A stretch of DNA of 7,925 nt from the NCBI GenBank assembly GCA_020058405.1, contig JAGVEE010000384.1:1-7925 (forward strand), read 5' to 3'. The position numbers were made by a program, and so were the translations under genes. Positions 1-5,319 of this stretch are shown here, piece by piece. The number at the start of each line of letters is the position of its first letter. Position 1 is the stretch's first letter. This stretch comes from Sphingobacteriales bacterium (GTDB lineage Bacteria; Bacteroidota; Bacteroidia; Sphingobacteriales; Sphingobacteriaceae). Below the pieces are notes generated by a model. That model ran no database searches. It saw nothing but the letters and a program-made list of their open reading frames with translations, and was not told the DNA's origin.

Positions 1-534
1 ATGGTCGAACGTTTGAATTGGAGTACCATCGCCAAAGTCTAAAGTAAACACAGTAGTTTCTGAAACGTTGGTTGATTTGTTTACAAACTGAATGGCATTA
101 GGTGCGCAAATAGTTGTAACGCTACCTGTAAGCGGAGCAATTTGTGCAATAACACTGCGTTCGTTAACAAAATGAGCCTCAATTACGCATAAAACAGGTG
201 CCGTTTGAGTGATCGTTATTAAATAGGTATCAATGGCTGCAGGATATACATGGTTCAAGACTTGACCTGCAGCAATGCTTGCAAAATTTTGAACAGCACC
301 ACCATCGCCCCAGTTTATAGTACTAGTACCTAGAGCATTTACATTTATAAAGGATAGACTTACATTCGCAGGAGTAGCGCCAATTATACAGTTTACATAA
401 GTAGGCGAAGTGCTAGTATCACCAACTGCGTCAATTAATTGAATGCATTGAGATTTTGCCTGAAAAACATTCAGCAAAAAAACAAACATAAGTAAGAGAG
501 GGAAAATAAATTTCTTGTTTTTCACGGCATTCAC
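1..534 (-). CDS. Secreted PKD-domain protein, N-terminal part (runs off the left edge)
   Basis: An open frame of 178 codons reads without a stop to the window edge, so the C-terminus is missing. The start is a GTG (534-532) with an AAGG 5 nt upstream; a second GTG at 525 would give MKNKKFIFPLL and is also plausible. There is no ATG before the middle of the signal sequence. Residues 4-8 are basic (KNKK), 9-24 form a hydrophobic core, and QAKSQ at 25-29 looks like a signal peptidase I site; the following Cys30 lacks a lipobox. The mature part shows two PKD-like (Ig-fold) signatures: INWGDG at 73-78 with HVYP at 95-98, and LDFGDG at 165-170 followed by the expected FDH at the edge. Paired cysteines are common in such proteins. 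In Bacteroidota these are usually large surface or secreted proteins with a type IX secretion C-terminal domain, but that end is not visible, so this is inference. The ligand or function is unknown. Confidence 0.8.
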   Translation of the reverse strand, partial: MNAVKNKKFIFPLLLMFVFLLNVFQAKSQCIQLIDAVGDTSTSPTYVNCIIGATPANVSLSFINVNALGTSTINWGDGGAVQNFASIAAGQVLNHVYPAAIDTYLITITQTAPVLCVIEAHFVNERSVIAQIAPLTGSVTTICAPNAIQFVNKSTNVSETTVFTLDFGDGTPIQTFDH

Positions 535-577
535 TGCAACCTTGTACGATTTAGTATTGTACAGGTTACAATTGCCT

Positions 578-585
578 CAAATATA
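578..585 (-). promoter_or_regulatory. Candidate -7 box for the PKD-protein gene
   Basis: Read on the minus strand this is TATATTTG, an exact match to the Bacteroidota sigma-A -7 consensus TAnnTTTG, 43 nt before the GTG start. No convincing TTTG/TTG -33 element lies 19-21 nt upstream. An 8-mer match in AT-rich DNA can occur by chance, so this is tentative. If real, the PKD gene has its own promoter in the 77-bp gap after gpsA. Confidence 0.35.
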
Positions 586-611
586 AGAATCTAATATTAC
601 TAAAATGAGTA

Positions 612-1619
612 TCAATTCAGCTTTTCGGATAACAATTTTATTTCAATAGGTGCAGAAATATTCTCGTAAAGGATTCCATAAATGGTTCGGCAGATTGGAA
701 TGTTAACTTTATGCTGTCTGTTAATTTCGTGTATACATTTTACCGCATAATATCCTTCGGCAATCATACCCATTTCAAACTGTGCTGATTTTACCGAATA
801 TCCTTTGCCAATCATATTTCCAAAGGTTCTGTTTCTGCTAAATTGTGAGTAGGCAGTTACCAATAAATCGCCGAGGTAGACAGATTCTTTTATGTCTCTA
901 TTTACTGGGTTTACAGCGGCTAAAAAGGTTTCCATTTCGCGAATGGCATTTGAGATAAGTACAGCTTGGAAATTATCGCCATAATTTAAGCCATGGCAAA
1001 TGCCTGAAGCAATTGCATAAATATTTTTCAAAACAGCAGCGTATTCGGTTCCATAAATATCATCGCTGGTAGTCGTTTTTATATATCGCGTTTTAAGAAA
1101 AGAGGCAAAAGCATCTGCGTTTTCTTGGCTTTCACAAGCAATGGTGAGGTATGAAAGTTTTTCCAATGCTACTTCTTCCGCATGGCAAGGACCGCTAATT
1201 ACTAATATTTGTTGAACTGGAACCTGGTATATATCTCTAAAGTAATCGCCAATAATTAAATTATATTCTGGTACAATACCTTTAATTGCTGATACGATGT
1301 ATTTCGATTTAAACACTTCGGGGTTTAGCACCTGAAGGGTATTATGTAAAAAAGCTGCGGGGACTGCAAAAATAACACAATCAACTTCATCGATAATTTT
1401 TACTAAATCTGAACTGATGTTATCGGGGTTTATTTTTAGTTCGGCAGAGCGGAGGTAATTTAAATTATGGCCGTATTTACGGATGTTTTCAATGGCACGC
1501 TCATCACGCATCCACCAACGTACTTCGTGTTTTGCATCACAAAGCATTTTTACAATTGCTGTAGCCCAACTTCCACCTCCAATAACAGCAATTTTCGAAT
1601 TCTCCCCTAATTTTTGCAT
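612..1619 (-). CDS. gpsA: NAD(P)H-dependent glycerol-3-phosphate dehydrogenase
   Basis: This cytoplasmic enzyme reduces dihydroxyacetone phosphate to sn-glycerol-3-phosphate, the backbone precursor of phospholipids. At 335 residues it has the usual family length. I chose the ATG at 1619; a TTG one codon upstream (1622) would only add one residue. Numbered from the ATG, the Rossmann nucleotide loop is VIGGGSWATA at 13-22, followed by the SAIKGI segment near 110-115 and the substrate-region motif SGPCHAEE at 142-149. The predicted catalytic lysine is K198 in VLKNIYAIASGI, followed by GLNYGDN. The C-terminal domain carries LGDLLVT at 249-255 and SRNRTFG at 261-267, which match the family signature GDL..T...SRNR.FG. 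All key residues appear present. It lies downstream of the efflux pair on the same strand, 108 bp after the adaptor stop, separated by a tandem repeat and a candidate promoter. It is therefore probably transcribed separately. Confidence 0.96.
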   Translation of the reverse strand: MQKLGENSKIAVIGGGSWATAIVKMLCDAKHEVRWWMRDERAIENIRKYGHNLNYLRSAELKINPDNISSDLVKIIDEVDCVIFAVPAAFLHNTLQVLNPEVFKSKYIVSAIKGIVPEYNLIIGDYFRDIYQVPVQQILVISGPCHAEEVALEKLSYLTIACESQENADAFASFLKTRYIKTTTSDDIYGTEYAAVLKNIYAIASGICHGLNYGDNFQAVLISNAIREMETFLAAVNPVNRDIKESVYLGDLLVTAYSQFSRNRTFGNMIGKGYSVKSAQFEMGMIAEGYYAVKCIHEINRQHKVNIPICRTIYGILYENISAPIEIKLLSEKLN

Positions 1620-1642
1620 CAATAAATATATAATTTTTTGAC

Positions 1643-1650
1643 CAAATATA
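1643..1650 (-). promoter_or_regulatory. Candidate -7 box for gpsA
   Basis: On the minus strand the sequence is TATATTTG, a perfect TAnnTTTG match, 23 nt before the gpsA ATG. The region where a -33 element would lie is the edge of the ACTAGCAC repeat array and contains no TTTG, so any upstream element would be non-standard. No Shine-Dalgarno sequence is seen in the A/T-rich leader, which is normal for this phylum. Confidence 0.4.
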
Positions 1651-1660
1651 GCAAAAAAGT

Positions 1661-1724
1661 GTGCTAGTGTGCTAGTATGCTAGTGTGCTAGTGTGCTAGT
1701 GTGCTAGTGTGATGGTGTGCTAGA
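1661..1724. repeat. Octamer tandem array, GTGCTAGT x8
   Basis: Eight head-to-tail 8-bp units fill 64 bp exactly. Units 1, 2, 4, 5 and 6 are GTGCTAGT; unit 3 is ATGCTAGT, unit 7 GTGATGGT and unit 8 GTGCTAGA. The array ends 3 bp beyond the stop codon of the adaptor gene (minus strand) and lies just upstream of the candidate gpsA promoter. Each unit contains the self-complementary CTAG. The degenerate units cluster at the adaptor end, as expected when edge copies escape homogenisation. No long inverted partner is present nearby. The role is unknown; it may be a slippage-prone minisatellite. Confidence 0.95.
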
Positions 1725-1727
1725 GAG

Positions 1728-3062
1728 TTACTTCTTCTCTTCTTTAAACAGTTCATCTTCTTTCACAACCTTTACCATCGAACCATTTTTAAGTTTCTTT
1801 GATATTGCTAGATAAGGTGCTGTTACCACTTCTTGCCCTTCTGTTAAGCCCGAAAGTATTTGTATGTATTGATCGTCTTGAATGCCAGTTTTTACCAATT
1901 GCATTTTTACTTTACCTGCTTCAACTACAAATACATATTCAAAAAATTCAACACTCTTTGCATCTGTTTTTGCGGTAGTACTTTCTTTGTTATCTGCTTT
2001 CTTTGCAATTTTTACACTTGGCGATTTATCAATATCTGTAGTATCATCACGTGTAGTAACTGATTGAATAGGTATTGTTAAAATATTATTAACTTTTTCT
2101 GTTTGAATATCTACGGTTGCAGATAAACCTGGGCGAAATGGTGATGCTAAAGATTTATTTGTTACTAAACTCGCATACGACTCTGGCAATACTCTAATTT
2201 TAACACTGAAGTTTGTTACTTGATCGGCGCTGCTGCCTACAATGTTTGCTGAGTTTGCAATTTCTGAAACAATGCCTTTAAATTTTTTGTCGATGAATGC
2301 ATCTACTTCTATGGTTGCGGTATCGCCTAAACTTAATCTGTTAATATCGTTTTCATTTACATCCACATTTACTTCCATCGAATTTAAATTCGCGATGCGC
2401 ATCATTTCTGTACCACTCATTTGCGTAGTACCTACTACTCTCTCTCCTTCTTCCACATTTAATTTAGAAACGGTACCATCTACCGGTGCAAAAATGGTGG
2501 TTTTAAATAAATTATCTTTTGCTTCTTTTACACTTGCTTCGGCACTTTTAATGTTAAATCTTGCTGCTTCAACATCAGCCTTAGAAACCATGTAATTGCT
2601 TTTTATTTGTTCAAAATCTGCATCCGAAATAACTTTATCATTATGCAATTTTGTGTTACGTTTATAAGCTTGCTCTGCTTGCACAAAACGAGCTTCTGTA
2701 TTGGCAAGGTTTGCTTTGCTATTATTTAAAGATGCAGTTGCTCTATCTAAATACGACTCGTAAACATCCGGACGAATTTTAACGAGTAATTGTCCTTTTT
2801 TTACTTTATCTCCTTCTTTTACATATAATGCAATAATTTCTCCCGACACATCTGGAGAAATTTTAACTTCAATTTCTGGTTGTATTTTACCCGATGCAGA
2901 AACCGTTTCAACAATTGTTCTTGTTGTTGCTTTTTCTACACTTACCTGCTCTAAATTATCGGCTCCAAACCAACCCGCTTTTTTACCAGCTACTAATACC
3001 ACTAACAATACCACTACCCCTATTCCTAAGTAAATTAGTAGTGATCTTTTTTTCTGTGCCAT
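1728..3062 (-). CDS. Efflux periplasmic adaptor (HlyD/MacA/AcrA-like membrane fusion protein)
   Basis: This 444-residue protein should bridge an inner-membrane pump and a TolC channel. A basic start (AQKKR) precedes a single membrane segment at about 9-26, anchoring it in the inner membrane with the rest in the periplasm. The first half of the lipoyl/biotinyl-like domain is at 67-96 (SPDVSGEI...GDKVKKGQLLVKI). A long alpha-helical coiled-coil hairpin follows at about 100-185, and the second lipoyl half is at 188-210 (TTIFAPVDGTVSKLNVEEGERV). Beta-barrel and membrane-proximal domains occupy about 225-335 (RPGLSATVDIQ at 310-320) and 370-432. A Lys/Thr/Ser/Asp-rich low-complexity stretch at about 336-370 interrupts the membrane-proximal domain. 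The gene follows tolC by 27 bp on the same strand, so the two are very likely co-transcribed. The layout is closest to MacA-type adaptors of ABC exporters, but RND adaptors are not excluded. No permease gene follows, so the pump partner and the substrate are unknown. Confidence 0.93.
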   Translation of the reverse strand: MAQKKRSLLIYLGIGVVVLLVVLVAGKKAGWFGADNLEQVSVEKATTRTIVETVSASGKIQPEIEVKISPDVSGEIIALYVKEGDKVKKGQLLVKIRPDVYESYLDRATASLNNSKANLANTEARFVQAEQAYKRNTKLHNDKVISDADFEQIKSNYMVSKADVEAARFNIKSAEASVKEAKDNLFKTTIFAPVDGTVSKLNVEEGERVVGTTQMSGTEMMRIANLNSMEVNVDVNENDINRLSLGDTATIEVDAFIDKKFKGIVSEIANSANIVGSSADQVTNFSVKIRVLPESYASLVTNKSLASPFRPGLSATVDIQTEKVNNILTIPIQSVTTRDDTTDIDKSPSVKIAKKADNKESTTAKTDAKSVEFFEYVFVVEAGKVKMQLVKTGIQDDQYIQILSGLTEGQEVVTAPYLAISKKLKNGSMVKVVKEDELFKEEKK

Positions 3063-3089
3063 CTTTATAAATTTATTTCCCTAAAAGTA

Positions 3090-4403
3090 TTAAAAAGTAA
3101 GTGGATTTCCATTGTAAAAATCGAGAAGCTTCGCACGAAGAATCAATTCATACTTTGCCTGAACCACATCGGCCTCAGATCTTGCCACGTTATTCTTAGA
3201 AATTCCATAATCAACTGCGTTTAATAAACCAACATCAAAACGTTGCTGGCTGTACTTAAATGCTTCTTTTAGAGATTGATTGTTTTTTATAGTCGACTCG
3301 TATTTTTTACTTGCCGCTTTTAAATCAGAAATCGCTTGCTGTACACTTTTACTCAAGGTTAATTTTGCTTGTTGTAAATTAATATCGGCACTTGCCATGT
3401 TTACACTCGCTCGTTTCATATTATTCCTGGCACTAAAGCCATTGAAAATTGGCACCGTTAACGAAAATTGCCAAAATTGCGAGAAGTTAAGGTCTAACTG
3501 ATTGCGGAATGATAATGGATTTAAATCTGCGTAATCAGACCCCAAACCTGCGCCTAAACTTAATCGAGGGTAAAGGCTACCTTTCGCTGCTGCCAAACCA
3601 TATTTTGCTGCATTATATCGATACTCCAATAATTTAATATCTGGCAAATTTGATTCTGCTTTACCATACACATCGTACAAAGTTGCAGAAGTGTTTGCCG
3701 TTAAATATTTTTCTACATTTTCAGGTCGAGTTACTTCAAACACCTCGCCTGGATCGCGATCCAGCAACTGTATTAAATCTAATTTGGCTAAATCTAAATT
3801 ATTTTGTGCGGTGGTTACATTTAACTCGTCTGTTGCTACCTGCGATTTAATGTTTAACACATCTCCTTCTGTAGCATTTCCTACTGCTGCATTTTTTTGT
3901 GAACGGTCTAATTGTGTTTTAGTAACTTCTAATTGTTCATTTGCAACCCTTAATAAATCTTGGTTGTACAGTAAATTTAAATAGGCGTTTATTACCATTA
4001 AAGCAATGTCGTTTCTGCTTTTCTCTAAACTCAATTTCTCAGCTTCTAAAGATTGAACAGTGCTTTTGTAGTTATTTACTCTGTTGAAACCATTAAACAC
4101 GGTTACATTGGAGTTTGCATTTAAATTAATTGAAACCACATCTTGCGAAACGTAAGAGTTTGTTAAAGGGTTAATAGCACGACCATAAGAGTGTGAACGA
4201 GAACTCGAACCATTTAACGTTGGATACATGGCATACCTACCATCCGATTTGTTAAGCTCAGCCAAATCTACATTTAACTTAGATTGCTTTAAGTTTAAAT
4301 TGTTTTCCATTGCATAGCTCACGCATTTATCAAGCGACCATACTTGCGCACTTGACGTGGAAACACTGATGGCTAAAATTGCTAAAGAGAAAATTAATCT
4401 CAT
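3090..4403 (-). CDS. TolC-family outer-membrane efflux protein
   Basis: The 437-residue protein is a trimer-forming outer-membrane channel with a periplasmic alpha-barrel. A signal peptide is clear: MRLIFSLAILAISVSTSSAQ, with likely cleavage after SSA or SAQ near residue 19-20. The mature start VWSLDKCVSYAMENNLNLK at 21-39 is the typical first OEP helix. The two internal OEP repeats are visible from paired strand/turn motifs: TVFNGFNRVNNY at 101-112 and VPIFNGFSARNNMK at 317-330, each followed by long helices (about 113-210 and 331-427). YPRLSLGAGLGS at 278-289 marks a second-repeat strand. The C-terminus NGNPLTF is usual for Bacteroidota TolC homologues. The length is normal. It is the first gene of a two-gene unit with the adaptor downstream and is transcribed away from the deacetylase gene. 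Which compound is exported cannot be told from sequence. Confidence 0.95.
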   Translation of the reverse strand: MRLIFSLAILAISVSTSSAQVWSLDKCVSYAMENNLNLKQSKLNVDLAELNKSDGRYAMYPTLNGSSSRSHSYGRAINPLTNSYVSQDVVSINLNANSNVTVFNGFNRVNNYKSTVQSLEAEKLSLEKSRNDIALMVINAYLNLLYNQDLLRVANEQLEVTKTQLDRSQKNAAVGNATEGDVLNIKSQVATDELNVTTAQNNLDLAKLDLIQLLDRDPGEVFEVTRPENVEKYLTANTSATLYDVYGKAESNLPDIKLLEYRYNAAKYGLAAAKGSLYPRLSLGAGLGSDYADLNPLSFRNQLDLNFSQFWQFSLTVPIFNGFSARNNMKRASVNMASADINLQQAKLTLSKSVQQAISDLKAASKKYESTIKNNQSLKEAFKYSQQRFDVGLLNAVDYGISKNNVARSEADVVQAKYELILRAKLLDFYNGNPLTF

Positions 4404-4425
4404 ATTTTTTTAAATTTATTAATGG

Positions 4426-4455
4426 TAAAAATATGTTAATTTAGTGCACGCTCAA
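4426..4455 (-). promoter_or_regulatory. Candidate promoter for the tolC-adaptor pair
   Basis: On the minus strand a TTG (4455-4453) is followed after 19 nt by TATTTTTA (4433-4426). This is close to the Bacteroidota pattern TTTG-N19-21-TAnnTTTG, with A in place of the final G. It ends 22 nt before the ATG at 4403. The spacing supports it; the imperfect -7 box limits confidence. Confidence 0.4.
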
Positions 4456-4457
4456 CA

Positions 4458-4488
4458 TTGAAACAGCGTTGTTACAGTAATATTTTTT
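4458..4488 (+). promoter_or_regulatory. Weak candidate promoter for the deacetylase gene
   Basis: TTG at 4458-4460, a 20-nt spacer and TATTTTTT at 4481-4488 resemble the Bacteroidota TTTG/TAnnTTTG promoter. However, the -7 box falls in a T-run and lacks the final G. It would place the transcript start only a few bases before the ATG at 4499, giving a nearly leaderless message. It would sit back to back with the tolC promoter in the 95-bp divergent gap. Confidence 0.25.
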
Positions 4489-4498
4489 TTATACAAGC

Positions 4499-5119
4499 AT
4501 GTACTTTATTAAAAATCCAAGTTTACTTAAAAAATTTTACCCCTCGTTAATTTGGGATGTACAAACGAAAGATAAAGTGCTTTATTTAACTTTTGATGAT
4601 GGGCCGATACCCGAAGTTACACCATTTGTGCTTAATACCTTAGAAAAATACAAAGCTAAAGCTACCTTTTTTTGTATAGGCGATAATGTTAGAAAGCATC
4701 CGGATATTTATAAAATGGTAATAGATGCTGGACACCAAGTTGGCAACCACACCTTTAACCATTTAAACGGTTGGAAAACCAATACCGTGTTGTACATGCA
4801 AAACATACTAAAATGTGATGAACTTACTGGAACTCATTATTTCCGTCCACCCTACGGTAGAATTTCACCTTCACAAATAAGTGCTTTCAAAACAGAATAT
4901 CCTAATGGAAAAATTATAATGTGGGATGTATTGTCCGGAGATTTTGACAAAGACATTGATGCGGAAAAATGTTACCAAAATGTAATAAAGTCTGCCGAAC
5001 CAGGTTCTATCATTGTGTTTCATGATAGTTTGAAAGCCTACCCCCGATTGTGTGCTGCACTGCCAAGAGCATTGGAGTACTGGACGAAGCAGGGGTATAG
5101 GTTTGAAACAATTATGTAA
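4499..5119 (+). CDS. Small polysaccharide deacetylase (CE4, NodB homology domain)
   Basis: CE4 enzymes are metal-dependent and remove N- or O-acetyl groups from polysaccharides such as chitin, peptidoglycan or xylan. The 206-residue protein is essentially the bare catalytic domain. All five motifs are present: TFDDGP at 31-36 (catalytic base D33, metal ligand D34); HTFNH at 84-88 (metal ligands H84 and H88); RPPYG at 116-120; WDVLSGDFD at 142-150 (motif 4, with Phe where many members have Trp); and IIVFHDS at 171-177 (catalytic H175). The metal triad D34/H84/H88 is intact, so activity is likely. No signal peptide or membrane segment is visible, so the location is cytoplasmic or by an unrecognised route. 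The ATG is the first in-frame start, and no Shine-Dalgarno site precedes it. It is divergent from tolC, and acnA follows 200 bp away beyond a repeat-rich gap. The substrate is unknown. Confidence 0.92.
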   Translation: MYFIKNPSLLKKFYPSLIWDVQTKDKVLYLTFDDGPIPEVTPFVLNTLEKYKAKATFFCIGDNVRKHPDIYKMVIDAGHQVGNHTFNHLNGWKTNTVLYMQNILKCDELTGTHYFRPPYGRISPSQISAFKTEYPNGKIIMWDVLSGDFDKDIDAEKCYQNVIKSAEPGSIIVFHDSLKAYPRLCAALPRALEYWTKQGYRFETIM

Positions 5120-5141
5120 ATCCCGAAAAATCGGGACAAGT
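5118..5141. repeat. Hairpin repeat copy 1 (TCCCGA-N4-TCGGGA)
   Basis: The core TCCCGAAAAATCGGGA (5121-5136) is a perfect 6-bp inverted repeat with an AAAA loop, starting 2 nt after the deacetylase stop codon. With flanks (AAA before, CAAGT after) it recurs almost exactly 45 bp downstream. As RNA it would form a short GC-rich hairpin, but no T-run follows in either direction, so it is not a canonical rho-independent terminator. It may be a short dispersed palindromic (REP-like) element. Confidence 0.8.
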
Positions 5142-5162
5142 AGTGCAAATGCGTAAATGTGC

Positions 5163-5186
5163 AAATCCCGAAAGATCGGGACAAGT
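5163..5186. repeat. Hairpin repeat copy 2 (TCCCGA-N4-TCGGGA)
   Basis: The core TCCCGAAAGATCGGGA (5166-5181) differs from copy 1 by one loop base (A to G). The flanking AAA and CAAGT are conserved. The similarity continues past the hairpin as TGCGTAAATG in both copies, once an 8-nt segment (AGTGCAAA) present only after copy 1 is skipped. The two copies are therefore a tandem duplication of about 45 bp that differs by one octamer. Confidence 0.8.
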
Positions 5187-5228
5187 TGCGTAAATGATTG
5201 GCACCCCATTTGCACATTTGCACATTTA

Positions 5229-5236
5229 TATATTTG
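5229..5236 (+). promoter_or_regulatory. Candidate -7 box for acnA inside the octamer array
   Basis: TATATTTG matches TAnnTTTG exactly and spans the junction of the degenerate unit ATTTATAT and the next ATTTGCAC unit. TTTG sequences occur upstream at 5209-5212 and 5217-5220, but the spacers are 16 and 8 nt, shorter than the usual 19-21. The leader to the ATG at 5320 would be about 75 nt and ends with a 9-bp direct repeat, ATCAATAAA twice (5300-5317). A chance match is possible. Confidence 0.35.
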
Positions 5237-5319
5237 CACATTGAACATTTTCCTTCCCATATTACTACAAAATTTCTTAAATTCGCTGCTTCTCAAGAAA
5301 TCAATAAAATCAATAAAAA

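Larger units (their letters stand above)
5143..5239. repeat. Octamer array facing its inverted copy (large imperfect hairpin)
   Basis: The left array is GTGCAAAT, GCGTAAAT, GTGCAAAT (5143-5166). The right array is ATTTGCAC, ATTTGCAC, ATTTATAT, ATTTGCAC (5208-5239), with a degenerate fifth unit ATTGAACA to 5247. ATTTGCAC is the reverse complement of GTGCAAAT. The left 24 bases pair with 5216-5239 at 21 of 24 positions; two of the three mismatches would be G-U pairs in RNA and the third is C-A. The odd middle unit also lines up on both sides. The 49-nt interval holds the second TCCCGA hairpin. This is direct observation; any role (terminator for the deacetylase transcript, or regulatory leader for acnA) is inference. 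Confidence 0.85.

Noticed and set aside
1661..1724. CRISPR array
   Set aside because: Units are 8 bp and directly adjacent, with no unique spacers and no cas genes nearby.
2242..2595. A 117-codon plus-strand open frame inside the adaptor gene
   Set aside because: Fully antisense to a well-supported coding sequence, with composition typical of a shadow frame.
3280..3984. Several plus-strand open frames of 66-97 codons inside the tolC gene
   Set aside because: All are antisense shadows of an intact TolC-family gene and resemble no family.
4461..4475. Operator-like palindrome AACAGCGTTGTT in the divergent promoter gap
   Set aside because: The arms are only 4 bp (AACA/TGTT) around a 4-bp centre, no more than expected by chance, and no regulator gene is adjacent.
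5118..5186. Insertion sequence ends or an attachment site
   Set aside because: There are inverted and direct short repeats but no transposase or integrase, no target duplication, and only 200 bp between intact genes.
5038..5241. A 67-codon minus-strand open frame over the same repeat gap
   Set aside because: Its sequence comes from the octamer and hairpin repeats; repetitive composition and no gene-like features.
5120..5319. Iron- or TCA-linked riboswitch before acnA
   Set aside because: The leader folds through simple repeats and shows no recognisable riboswitch core; the structure is explained by the mirrored octamers.
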